Source: Longilinea arvoryzae (GTDB lineage: Bacteria > Chloroflexota > Anaerolineae > Anaerolineales > Anaerolineaceae). Taken from it: DNA of 64,000 nucleotides. Where the stretch lies: contig NZ_DF967972.1 of the NCBI RefSeq assembly GCF_001050235.1, forward strand, positions 618,450 to 682,449. Reading direction: 5' to 3'. The position numbers and the translations under genes were made by a program. Below the pieces are notes generated by a model. The model was not told the origin of the DNA, ran no database searches, and saw nothing but the letters and a program-made list of their open reading frames with translations. Positions 1-8,574 of this stretch are shown here, piece by piece (the stretch's first letter is position 1; each line of letters opens with the position of its first letter).

Positions 1-265
<265 letters not shown>

Positions 266-520
266 AACTTTCTCAACCTTTCGGTTGTTTCAGTCGTCTT
301 GGTCTCCTCTCTCTCAAGGGCTCGCTTTCCTATCACTCTTCAGTTGTTAAGGTTCTGCTCGTCACGACCGGCCGACAAAAAGGCGCAAAAAAACCGATGT
401 TTCCCTTCGTATTCCTCTGGTCAACATCGGCTCTCACAGCGATGTCTTCGGCCTAACTGCCACGACTATTCTGTTTTGATGGATCGGTTTACGCTCGATC
501 CGTTCTCAATCAGGAGTTCA

Positions 521-549
521 AGTTTATCTTGAACTTCGTGGTTTGTCAA
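521..549 (-). promoter_or_regulatory. rRNA promoter, proximal
   Basis: On the minus strand a perfect -35 box TTGACA (544-549) is followed by a 17-base spacer and a -10-like TAAACT (521-526). It lies about 255 bases upstream of the 16S 5' end. Confidence 0.7.
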
Positions 550-677
550 GGTTTTTTCCGGGCTAAATTTTGCCGATGTCTTGCTTGTTCATCGGCCCCG
601 GGCCTTGCTTTGCGGTCGTTTTCGGTTTTTATCGGTCGCTTTCTGGTGACCGGCTGTTCATTTCTGAAAGCTCGATA

Positions 678-705
678 ATTATATGCAGATCAAGAAATGT
701 GTCAA
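678..705 (-). promoter_or_regulatory. rRNA promoter, distal, full consensus
   Basis: On the minus strand TTGACA (700-705), a 16-base spacer and TATAAT (678-683) match both consensus boxes exactly. It reads toward the 16S gene and forms a tandem pair with the promoter at 521-549. Confidence 0.8.
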
Positions 706-857
706 GGGATTTGGTGGAAAGTCGCAAGAAGTGAAGAGTGATGCGTGAAGCGTGATGGGGCTCCTCTCTATTTTTCATATCCTCTTCTCCGTGGCCTCCG
801 TGGTGAAATGCTTCCCCTTCCTTACTAAACTGTGAACCCGCCCCGGTCTGCCCGCGC

Positions 858-886
858 TTGCCCGGCATCCGGGGCTGTGCTACACT
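858..886 (+). promoter_or_regulatory. Promoter for a possibly leaderless TPR gene
   Basis: TTGCCC (858-863), a 17-base spacer and TACACT (881-886), the latter preceded by TGC as in an extended -10. The ATG at 893 starts only 6 bases after the -10 box, so transcription would start at or next to the start codon. Confidence 0.5.
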
Positions 887-892
887 TTGCCT

Positions 893-2791
893 ATGCCTAC
901 CCCAGAAGAGAAGATGGCCCACGAGGCCTTCAAGGCCCTCGAAGCCCGCGACCGCAACCGCGCCCGCGACCTGCTGGCGCGCCTGATCAAGCTCAACCCG
1001 TCCCGCGTCGATTATTGGGTCTGGATGAGCACAGTGGTCGACAGCGCCAAGGAGCGCGTCTTCTGCCTGAGGGAGGCCCAGCGCCTGGACCCGCAGAACG
1101 TGATGGCGCGCCGCGGCCTGACCGTGCTGGGCGTGCTGCCGGTCGACGAAGCGCTGGTGGTGCCCTACGCAACCCAAAAACGGAGCTGGCAGCCCAGCCT
1201 ATTAAAAGAAGCCGAAGAGCAGAAGAAGCTGGCCGCCAAAGCCTGGAAACAACTGGCCGTGTACGCCGGCGCGGCTGTGCTGGTCATCTTCCTGATTTCA
1301 GCCGCGGTGTACGGCGCCAATAAACTTTTCCAACCCAGCACACAGGCCAGTGGACCCTCAGGCGCCTTCCTCGCTAACGCCACCCCCACGCCGCTGCCCA
1401 CCAACACGCCCCTGCCCGGACGCGGCGTCACCCCGACCCCCACCGCGCCCTGGGGCGACCTGCAACTGTCGCCCACGCCGCTGTACGCCGCAACCGCTCA
1501 CCCGCGCACCGAAGCCTACCGCTCGGCCATGCGCGCCTACGAACGCGGCGATTGGGCCGGCGCATTGAGCTATATTCAACAGGTCATCGAGGTCGAACCG
1601 GACGCGCCTGACCTGTACTATCTCATGGGCGAGATCTACCGTTTCCAGGGGCAGACCGATGAAGCCTCAAAGGCTTATGAGACTGCCATGGAAAAGGCCG
1701 ATTTTGCCGCGGCCTACCTGGGCCGCGCCCGCCTGCGGATGGAATCTTCCCCCAAATTCACCAACGATACCATCCGCGCCGATCTGGAAAAGGCGGCCGA
1801 AATCGACCCGCAGTTGGGTGAGGTTTGCCTCGAGTTGGCGCGCCTGGACATGAACGACGCCGCCCACCTGGATGAAGCCGGCCAGGCCCTGGATCAGGCC
1901 GCCAAACTCATGCCCGATTCTCCCGAGGTCGACCTGCTGCGGGGTGAGGTGCTGCTGGCCCAGGGCAAAGCCGCCGACGCGGTCCAGGCCCTGCGCGATT
2001 CAATCGAACGAAATCCGGCCAACCTGGCCACCTACAAACTGCTGGGGCGCGCGCTGCAGTTGAACGAACGATACGCCGATTCGATCGAGCCGCTGCAAAC
2101 GTACATTCAATACAGCGAACCGGATGCGGAAGCGCTGGCCTGGCTGGGCGCGGCCTATGCAGGCCAGGGTAAATATGAAGAAGCACTCGAGACGCTCGAC
2201 AAAGCCGTGGCGCTGAACAGTAAATCCTTCGAGGCCCTCTACCAGCGCGGCCTGACCAACCTGGCATTGAAAGAGTACAAACAGGCGGTCAAAGATCTTT
2301 CTAATGCGTATGTGCTGAACATGGATTCCTTCGACGCCAACCTGGCGCTGGCACGCGCCGATCTAAAGATCGACGCCACCAAGGAAGCCTTTGCCCTGTT
2401 CGAGGCCAGCGAAAACCTGTCGCGTTCGGACGCCGACCGGGTTCAGGTCTACTATTATCGCGGCACGGCCCAGCAGGAATATGGCAGCATCAGCGCCGCA
2501 ATCCGCGATTACCGCGCTTTGTTGGAAATGCCCACCGATTTGGTGCCGCCGGCCTGGTCGAAAGAAATCCGCGCACGGCTCGACCAGCTCGTTTCGCCCA
2601 CGCCGACCGCCACCCGGGCCACCTCCACGGCCAGCCCAACAGCGCGCACCAGTAAAACACCTGCCAAGACAGCCACCTCCACGCCGCGCGTCAGCAAGAC
2701 GCCCACGCCAACTCCAACGAGGACACCCACCCCGCGCGTGACACCCTCCCAGGGTGTGACACCCTCGCAGGGTGTGACCCCCACGCCGTAA
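893..2791 (+). CDS. Membrane-anchored TPR protein with Thr/Pro-rich linkers
   Basis: A 632-residue protein whose specific role is unknown. Residues 1-115 form a helical, TPR-like cytoplasmic region. A single membrane segment follows at about 120-145 (AVLVIFLISAAVYGANKLF). Next come a Thr/Pro-rich linker (about 150-200) and a long run of TPR-type helical pairs (about 205-565, for example the NPANLATYKLLGRALQLNER type units). A low-complexity Ser/Thr/Pro tail ends in repeats of VTPSQG. The linker and tail resemble cell-surface spacers, so the TPR array is probably outside the membrane. An in-frame TTG lies at 887, but the ATG at 893 is preferred because of the promoter spacing. The PBP-like gene starts 10 bases downstream, suggesting one transcript and a shared envelope function. 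Confidence 0.85.
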   Translation: MPTPEEKMAHEAFKALEARDRNRARDLLARLIKLNPSRVDYWVWMSTVVDSAKERVFCLREAQRLDPQNVMARRGLTVLGVLPVDEALVVPYATQKRSWQPSLLKEAEEQKKLAAKAWKQLAVYAGAAVLVIFLISAAVYGANKLFQPSTQASGPSGAFLANATPTPLPTNTPLPGRGVTPTPTAPWGDLQLSPTPLYAATAHPRTEAYRSAMRAYERGDWAGALSYIQQVIEVEPDAPDLYYLMGEIYRFQGQTDEASKAYETAMEKADFAAAYLGRARLRMESSPKFTNDTIRADLEKAAEIDPQLGEVCLELARLDMNDAAHLDEAGQALDQAAKLMPDSPEVDLLRGEVLLAQGKAADAVQALRDSIERNPANLATYKLLGRALQLNERYADSIEPLQTYIQYSEPDAEALAWLGAAYAGQGKYEEALETLDKAVALNSKSFEALYQRGLTNLALKEYKQAVKDLSNAYVLNMDSFDANLALARADLKIDATKEAFALFEASENLSRSDADRVQVYYYRGTAQQEYGSISAAIRDYRALLEMPTDLVPPAWSKEIRARLDQLVSPTPTATRATSTASPTARTSKTPAKTATSTPRVSKTPTPTPTRTPTPRVTPSQGVTPSQGVTPTP

Positions 2792-2801
2792 ATCCACTGC
2801 C

Positions 2802-5681
2802 GTGCGATCGCAACCTGTTTCACTGCTGGTCAGACGCCGCCGCCGCCGTTCAATCGAACGGCGCGAGCGAAACCAGCGGCGCGCCGGCGGCGCGCTGCTG
2901 GGGTTGGGATTCGCGTTGGTGGTGGCGCTGATGGCCGGATTGATCAGCCTGGGCGCGGGTTATGCCAGCCTGACGGCCGATCTGCCGCCGGTCAGCCAAC
3001 TGACGGCCTGGCTGGACCCCGAAACCGGCGCGCTGCTGGAACCCACCCGCCTGTACGACCGCAGCGGAGAGCACCTGCTGCTGACGCTGGATAACCCGGG
3101 CGTACCGCGCAAGCTGCTGCCGCTCGACCCGCAGCAGCCCGATTCGATCAGCCCGATCTTCACCCAGACGGTGCTGGTGCTCAACGACCCGACCTTCTGG
3201 CAGAATCCCGGCTTCAGCCTGAAATACCTGCTCGATCCCGAACCCCACACCCTGGCCGAACGCCTGGTGAACGACCTGCTGCTGGGCGGAGAACCCGCCA
3301 CAACGCGGCGCGCCCTGCGCATGCGCCTGCTGGCCGCGCAGGTCACGGCGGATTACGGGCGCACGCAGGTGCTGGAGTGGTATCTCAACAGCGCATCCTT
3401 CGGGCATCTGGCCTACGGAGTCGACAGCGCCGCCCAGCTTTACCTCGGTAAATCCGGCAGCCAGCTCGATCTGGCCGAAAGCGCATTGCTGGCGGCCGCG
3501 CTGGAAGCGCCCGCCCTCAACCCGATCGATTCGCCTAGCGCGGCCCGCGAACGCCAGCAGCAGGTGCTCGAGCGCCTGTTGAGCCAGGGCGCAATCTCCA
3601 CGGACGATTTTCAGAAAGCCCGCCAGGAGACGCTCGTCTTCCGCCAGGCGCTCGATCCGCCCAACCCGATGGCGCAGGCCTTCACCCGCCTGGCCCTGAA
3701 TCAGCTTTCGGAACGCTACGGGCGCGAACGCCTCGAACGCGGCGGGCTGCGCATTCTCACCAGCCTGGATTACGATCTGCAATTGCAGGTTTCCTGCGCG
3801 CTGCGCACCCAGCTCGCGCGCCTCGAAAACCAGACCCCCCAGGCCAGCCTGCCCGGCGGTCAATCCTGCGAGGCAGCTCGCCTGCTGCCGGCGCTCGCCA
3901 CGGCGGGCGAGGCGCTGCCGGACGGTTTGGAAGCCTCGGCCGCGGTCACCGACCCGAACAGCGGCCAGGTGTTGGCGCTGGTGGGTGAATCAACGCACAG
4001 CGCCGAAAGCAGCGCGCTTGGCAATCACGAGCCCGGCTCACTGCTCAGCCCGTTTGTGGCAGTCGCCGCCTTCGCGCGCGGTTACGCGCCGGCCAGCCTG
4101 GTGTGGGACGTGCCCGCCAGCCGCCCGGAAGCCATCGCGCGGCAGGAAAACCCGGACGGAACGTATCACGGACCGCAGCGGCTGCGCACCGCGCTGGCCA
4201 ACGATTATCTCGTCCCACTCAGCCAGCTCGTCGACCAGATCGGCGCGACGGCGGTGTGGCGCTCGGCGGCTGCGCTGGGCCTGAGCAGCCTCGAAGCCGC
4301 TGATAACCCCGGCGGGCTGCTTTATGAAGGCGGCAACACCGACCTGCTGCAGATCGCCCAAGCCTACGGGGCTTTCGCCTCACTGGGTGTGGAATATGGA
4401 GCCGCCCAATCCAGCAGCAGCACCCTGCAATCCATTCTGGTGCTCTCCGTCGAGGATCTCTCCGGAAAGGGCGGAATCAGCGCGCCCGCGGCGCATTCGC
4501 AGACCGTGCTCAGCGCCCCGCTAGCCTACCTGGTGCACGATGTACTTTCAGATGAAACCGCCCGCTGGTCCAGCCTGGGGTTTTCGAATGCGCTGGAAAT
4601 CGGCCGGCCCTCGGGCGCCAAGATCGGGCAGACCGCCGACGGGCAAAACGTCTGGACGGTGGGTTACACGCCGCAGCGCCTGGCGGCCGTCTGGCTGGGG
4701 CTGCCGTCCGGGACGGGCAAATCGGCGCAGATCGATTCTCGCGCCGCAACCGGCCTGTGGCACGCCGTGATGCAGTACGCCAGCCGGGACCTGCCCGTGC
4801 AGGATTGGAGCGAGCCGGTCGGGCTGAGCCACGTCGAGGTGTGCGACCCTTCCGGCGGGCTGCCGACCGCCGCCTGCCCGAACGTCGTTTCTGAAATCTT
4901 TCTGACCGGCAACGAGCCGGTCGCTCCGGATACGCTATTCCGCACGGTCCAGATCAACCGCGAAACCGGCCGCCTGGCCACCGTCTTCACCCCGCCGGCC
5001 CAGGTGGTCGAACAGACCTACATGATCGTGCCGCCCGCCGCGCAGGAGTGGGCCTTCAACGCCCAGATTTCGCGCCCGCCGGAGGAATACGATACCATTC
5101 AGATTCCACAGGCCGACCCGAACGTCAACATCACCCAGCCGGCCCTGTTCAGCGCAGTGAAAGGCCGGCTGCGCGTGATGGGCGCAGCCGGCGGGGATGA
5201 TTTCGCCAGCTACCGCCTGCAGGCCGGCGAGGGCATCAACCCCTCCACCTGGCTGCAGATCGGCGACGGGACGCAGCCGGTGAACGCAAACCTGCTGGGC
5301 GAATGGGACACCACCCGGGTGGAGGACGGCCTGTACGCGCTGCGGCTGCTGGTGGTGCGCGGCGACCAGAGCGTGGAAGTCGCCGTGGCCCAGGTTACGG
5401 TGGATAACACCCCTCCGCTGGCGCGTTCGGTGTACCCGATCGCCGGGCAAACCCTTGAAACCGGGCGCCAGGTGGTGCTGCAGGCCGAAATCAGCGACGC
5501 GGTGGGCATCGATCAGGTGAGTTGGTGGTTGGACGGCGTCCAGATCGGCGAACGCAACCAGGCGCCCTTCAGCCTGGCCTGGAAAGCCACGGCCGGCAGC
5601 CATACCCTGGTGGTCAAGGCGCAGGACACGGCCGGGAATGTGGGCGAGTCGGCGGCGGTGACGTTCGAGGTGAAGAAGTAA
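2802..5681 (+). CDS. PBP1-like transglycosylase/transpeptidase homologue, probably catalytically inactive
   Basis: A 959-residue protein with a GTG start, a basic N-terminus and one membrane anchor (about 31-55). A glycosyltransferase-51-like region follows (about 75-265), then a transpeptidase-like region (about 380-660) and a C-terminal Ig-like part (about 780-959). The fold landmarks are clear, but the active-site motifs are not canonical. The GT51 motif ED-x-x-F-x-x-H-x-G reads NDPTFWQNPG (128-137), so the catalytic Glu and the His are both Asn. The transpeptidase SxxK reads SLLS (413-416), losing the Lys. The KTG box reads KIGQT (607-611). In active class A PBPs these residues polymerise and cross-link peptidoglycan. 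This copy is more likely a structural or regulatory pseudoenzyme, perhaps partnered with the TPR protein encoded 10 bases upstream. The closest family assignment is from domain order only. Confidence 0.82.
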   Translation: MRSQPVSLLVRRRRRRSIERRERNQRRAGGALLGLGFALVVALMAGLISLGAGYASLTADLPPVSQLTAWLDPETGALLEPTRLYDRSGEHLLLTLDNPGVPRKLLPLDPQQPDSISPIFTQTVLVLNDPTFWQNPGFSLKYLLDPEPHTLAERLVNDLLLGGEPATTRRALRMRLLAAQVTADYGRTQVLEWYLNSASFGHLAYGVDSAAQLYLGKSGSQLDLAESALLAAALEAPALNPIDSPSAARERQQQVLERLLSQGAISTDDFQKARQETLVFRQALDPPNPMAQAFTRLALNQLSERYGRERLERGGLRILTSLDYDLQLQVSCALRTQLARLENQTPQASLPGGQSCEAARLLPALATAGEALPDGLEASAAVTDPNSGQVLALVGESTHSAESSALGNHEPGSLLSPFVAVAAFARGYAPASLVWDVPASRPEAIARQENPDGTYHGPQRLRTALANDYLVPLSQLVDQIGATAVWRSAAALGLSSLEAADNPGGLLYEGGNTDLLQIAQAYGAFASLGVEYGAAQSSSSTLQSILVLSVEDLSGKGGISAPAAHSQTVLSAPLAYLVHDVLSDETARWSSLGFSNALEIGRPSGAKIGQTADGQNVWTVGYTPQRLAAVWLGLPSGTGKSAQIDSRAATGLWHAVMQYASRDLPVQDWSEPVGLSHVEVCDPSGGLPTAACPNVVSEIFLTGNEPVAPDTLFRTVQINRETGRLATVFTPPAQVVEQTYMIVPPAAQEWAFNAQISRPPEEYDTIQIPQADPNVNITQPALFSAVKGRLRVMGAAGGDDFASYRLQAGEGINPSTWLQIGDGTQPVNANLLGEWDTTRVEDGLYALRLLVVRGDQSVEVAVAQVTVDNTPPLARSVYPIAGQTLETGRQVVLQAEISDAVGIDQVSWWLDGVQIGERNQAPFSLAWKATAGSHTLVVKAQDTAGNVGESAAVTFEVKK

Positions 5682-5709
5682 AGCCGCGGGAATCGGGCGC
5701 TTCGCGCCA

Positions 5710-6924
5710 TTAATCCAATACTTCATCCAACCAATCAAAGACCAGTTGGCTCATCAGGCTCAGGTTGGTGCCCACAGCGTGCGAATCGGCGCCCTCATTG
5801 CGCGGGGTGACGATGAGTTCCTTACGCGGGTGTTGAATCTCGCGCAGGCAGCGCCCGGCCCATTCCCGGCCCAGGCTGAACTGGCTGTATTCCTGCTCGG
5901 CCACCAGGTTCAGGGTGGCGCAGGTGATCCGCGCCGGGTCGACCACATGATCGCGGGTCTTCTCGATCGCTTCCAGGACGCTGTCGACGCCCCAGCGCCA
6001 CTCGTAGGTGGCCAGCATGTTCATGACTGCCGCGAATCGTTCCGGCTGCAGCCTGCGCAGCAGCCTGAAAAACGCCCCGCTTTCCAGCGCCGCGGCGCGC
6101 GGCGACCAGATCTTCGAAAAATCGAGGATGATGGAACAGGCCACACAGGCCTGGAACCGTTTCTCCACCGTCAGCGCGCGCGGCACGCTGTATCCACCGC
6201 CGCTGATGCCGTAGATCGCCATTCTTCCGGCGTCGATTTGCGGAAAATGGTCCAGCGCGTAATCCGTGACCGCCTGGAGGGGCGTTTCCATGTCGGCCCG
6301 CCAGTAGAGCCCATCCCACGGCAGGCCGCCCTGGCCGGGAAGGTCGACGAAGAGGACGTTATACCCACGCCGCAACGCCATGGGAACGATGTAGAAATAC
6401 AGGTCTTCCACAAACGTGTCCGCGCCGCCGATCATGAACAGCGTCTGGCGCGGCGGACCGACCGATTCGACGGGCGCGAAATATCCCGGCAGCGCCTTGC
6501 CCTCGAAAGGCACATTGACGATTTCCAGCGGCACATCCAATAACTGACTGGCTTTAAGGAAAAAACCACGCGCCTTGAGATATGCCTGCCGGTAGCGTTC
6601 ATCCGTGCGTGGATTGAGAAAGGCCGGCGCCGCCCGGTAATAGACATAGCTACGCAAATAGCCTTCCCGCGCACTGATGAGATGCCCCTGCCGGAACGAG
6701 GCAGCCGCGCGCGCCTCCACCCGTTGGCCCAGCGCGGTGAACTCGCGGTACCAGCTTTCCGGGTCGCCATCCCGAATGCGGGCCGCGGCGAACATGGCTT
6801 CGCCCAGCTCTGCGCCGCCGTTGCTGTGTGTCCCCGCCAACCACTGGAAGAAAAAATCAAAAATGGGTTGTTGAAAGCGATAACGGATGCGCGGATCGCG
6901 CGGCAGGCCGCCTTGTTTTTTCAT
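5710..6924 (-). CDS. Alpha/beta hydrolase, FrsA/pseudooxynicotine-hydrolase-like
   Basis: A 404-residue soluble enzyme with an N-terminal helical lid region (about 1-130) and a C-terminal alpha/beta-hydrolase core. The nucleophile elbow is GISGGG, the oxyanion region is near LFMIGGADTFVED, and a C-terminal histidine in GADSHAVG probably completes the triad. The layout matches the family that includes 2,6-dihydropseudooxynicotine hydrolase and FrsA-like esterases, but the substrate cannot be inferred. The start at 6924 is chosen because GGGAGGAA lies just upstream. The longer open frame to 7050 has no such site. A promoter is seen at 6965-6992. It is convergent with the PBP-like gene and appears monocistronic. 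Confidence 0.85.
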   Translation of the reverse strand: MKKQGGLPRDPRIRYRFQQPIFDFFFQWLAGTHSNGGAELGEAMFAAARIRDGDPESWYREFTALGQRVEARAAASFRQGHLISAREGYLRSYVYYRAAPAFLNPRTDERYRQAYLKARGFFLKASQLLDVPLEIVNVPFEGKALPGYFAPVESVGPPRQTLFMIGGADTFVEDLYFYIVPMALRRGYNVLFVDLPGQGGLPWDGLYWRADMETPLQAVTDYALDHFPQIDAGRMAIYGISGGGYSVPRALTVEKRFQACVACSIILDFSKIWSPRAAALESGAFFRLLRRLQPERFAAVMNMLATYEWRWGVDSVLEAIEKTRDHVVDPARITCATLNLVAEQEYSQFSLGREWAGRCLREIQHPRKELIVTPRNEGADSHAVGTNLSLMSQLVFDWLDEVLD

Positions 6925-6964
6925 TGGTTCCTCCCTTTTCCTCACATGGGACGCGGATGATTTG

Positions 6965-6992
6965 ATCATACACCGCCCGGACGCGCATTCAA
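6965..6992 (-). promoter_or_regulatory. Promoter of the alpha/beta hydrolase gene
   Basis: On the minus strand TTGAAT (6987-6992), a 16-base spacer and TATGAT (6965-6970), about 40 bases upstream of the start codon at 6924. Confidence 0.5.
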
Positions 6993-7123
6993 TCAGACAT
7001 CCGGACAGTCCCGCCTCCCCAACACGGGCCGGCGGGCCCTGCGCGTCCATCCCGGTTTCCCAATGAACGCGAGACGAGCGATCCGCTCCTGCCGATCTTT
7101 TCCATCCATGATATCATCACGTC

Positions 7124-7729
7124 ATGCCACCACGCTATTCGCACAGCCTGCGAGAGATCTTCAGCACCTTTCTGGTGATCGGCCTGCAGTCCTTCGGCGG
7201 CGGAACCGCGACATTTTACCTCATCCACCAGGCTTGTCTGAAACGCGGCTGGCTTTCGGAGGAAGAATTCCTCAAATACTGGGCTCTCGCGCAAATCACG
7301 CCGGGCATCGGCCTGGCGAAAATGACCTGCCTGCTCGGCAAACGCCTGCACGGCTGGGCCGGCATCGCGGCGGCCCTCAGCGGGCTGATGCTGCCCAGCG
7401 CGGCCATCACCGCATTAATGACCGCCGGGTATAACAGCATCCAAAACCAGCCCCTGGTCAAGGCCGCCATGCGCGGCATCCTGCCGGCCACCATCGGACT
7501 CACCCTGGCCTTGAGCTGGGACCTGGGCTCGCCGCTGCTGATCAAGGCGCGCCGGGACGGCCGGGCGCACCTGAGCCTGGTGATCTTTCTGATCCTGGGC
7601 GCGGCGGCGCTTTTCGTGCTGGCGCAGTTCTCGCCGATTCTCATCCTGCTGATCGCGGGCGGACTGGCCATCGCCTCTCGAACGGCCGTGCAGAAGCTGG
7701 ATCGGGAAAAAATCGCGGGGCAGCCGTGA
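7124..7729 (+). CDS. chrA: Chromate transporter, first half protein (short-chain CHR)
   Basis: A 201-residue membrane protein of the chromate ion transporter (CHR) superfamily. The N-terminal amphipathic segment leads into GLQSFGGG and the later ITPGIGLAKM motif, followed by four to six hydrophobic segments. Family members with one CHR domain are encoded as adjacent pairs that work together, and this is the case here: the second gene overlaps the stop by 4 bases (GTGA). The pair exports chromate in characterised bacteria. The native substrate in many anaerobes is not established. TATCAT lies 6 bases before the ATG and no Shine-Dalgarno is visible, so the transcript may be leaderless. Confidence 0.9.
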   Translation: MPPRYSHSLREIFSTFLVIGLQSFGGGTATFYLIHQACLKRGWLSEEEFLKYWALAQITPGIGLAKMTCLLGKRLHGWAGIAAALSGLMLPSAAITALMTAGYNSIQNQPLVKAAMRGILPATIGLTLALSWDLGSPLLIKARRDGRAHLSLVIFLILGAAALFVLAQFSPILILLIAGGLAIASRTAVQKLDREKIAGQP

Positions 7730-8238
7730 TCCAACCCCTACAGTTTTTCCTGATCTTTCTGAAAGCCTCGCTGCTCTCGTTCGGGGGGCTGGGAAATTTG
7801 CCGTTTCTGCATGAAGACCTGATCGCGCTTGGTTGGGCTAACGAGTCGAATTTTCTGACCGCCATCGCCGTGGGACAGATCAGCCCCGGGCCGAACGGCC
7901 TGTGGGGCATCAGCCTGGGCTATTTAATCTACGGCTGGCCCGGCGCCGGCCTGGCGCTGCTGGCGCTGCTCCTCCCGCCGCTGTTGGTTCTGATCCTGAT
8001 TGCGGCCTACCAGCGCATCGACAAACATCCCGGCGTGCAGAATTTCTCGAGCGGCTTGATGCTGGGCGTGATCGGGCTGCTGCTGGGCACGGCCTGGATG
8101 CTGGCGCAATCGGCCGTCACGGATGCCTGGGCGCTGGTCATCACGGTGGGCGCAACGGCCCTGGCCCTGACCAAACGCGTGCCGGCCATCCTCATTCTGG
8201 CGCTGGCCGCCTTGGCCGGGGTGTTGATTTATGGATAA
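7726..8238 (+). CDS. chrA: Chromate transporter, second half protein (short-chain CHR)
   Basis: A 170-residue membrane protein and partner of the preceding CHR protein. It carries the family motifs SFGGLGNLPFLHEDL near the N-terminus and GQISPGPNGLWGISLGYLIYG, followed by about four membrane segments. It starts with GTG overlapping the upstream TGA, so translation is very probably coupled. The stop codon TAA (8236-8238) is the first bases of a 41-bp tandem repeat array, so the gene's 3' end and the repeat are fused. Confidence 0.9.
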   Translation: MIQPLQFFLIFLKASLLSFGGLGNLPFLHEDLIALGWANESNFLTAIAVGQISPGPNGLWGISLGYLIYGWPGAGLALLALLLPPLLVLILIAAYQRIDKHPGVQNFSSGLMLGVIGLLLGTAWMLAQSAVTDAWALVITVGATALALTKRVPAILILALAALAGVLIYG

Positions 8239-8522
8239 GAATTTACAAGATGGACAGGATTTCAAGGATTTAGCGATAAGAATTCACAGGATGAGCAGGA
8301 TTTCAAGGATTTATCGATAAGAATTTACAGGATGGACAGGATTTCAAGGATTTATCCATAAGAATGCACAGGATGGACAGGATTTCAAGGATTTATCGAT
8401 AAGAATTTACAGGATGGGTAGGATTTCAAGGATTTAGCGATAAGAATTCACAGGGTGGAGAAAATTTCAGGGATTTATCGATAAGAATTTACAGGATGGA
8501 CAGGATTTCAGGGATTTGCAGG
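8236..8522. repeat. Tandem array: seven copies of a 41-bp unit
   Basis: Seven successive near-identical 41-bp units begin at 8236, 8277, 8318, 8359, 8400, 8441 and 8482. Each has the form TAAGAATTTACAGGATGGAC followed by AGGATTTCAAGGATTTATCGA. Differences are mostly single substitutions, and the last two copies are the most diverged. The array separates the convergent chromate transporter and kinase genes. No hairpin or spacer structure like a CRISPR is present. Confidence 0.95.
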
Positions 8523-8574
8523 CGAGGAACGGGTTGATGGAACAGCTTTGGCGCAACCTGGCGTAGACTCTTCT

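Larger units (their letters stand above)
266..886 (-). other. rRNA operon leader and promoter region
   Basis: This 620-bp gap between the 16S 5' end and the divergent TPR gene carries no credible gene. It holds two promoters reading into the rRNA operon (annotated separately). A CAACC-tttc-GGTTG hairpin lies at about 275-288, just upstream of mature 16S. A leader segment on the minus strand near 335-355 reads AGAACCTTAACAACTG and may belong to an antitermination (boxA-like) region, but this is tentative. The part at 730-815 contains short purine-rich repeats and a CTCCGTGGCCTCCGTGGTG motif shared with the spacer before pyrD. Confidence 0.7.

Noticed and set aside
629-1177. 182-codon minus-strand frame over the rRNA promoter and TPR gene start
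   Set aside because: Its 3' part covers the distal rRNA promoter and its 5' part is the antisense of the TPR gene.
8236-8522. Possible CRISPR array
   Set aside because: The 41-bp units are contiguous without unique spacers, and no cas gene is present.
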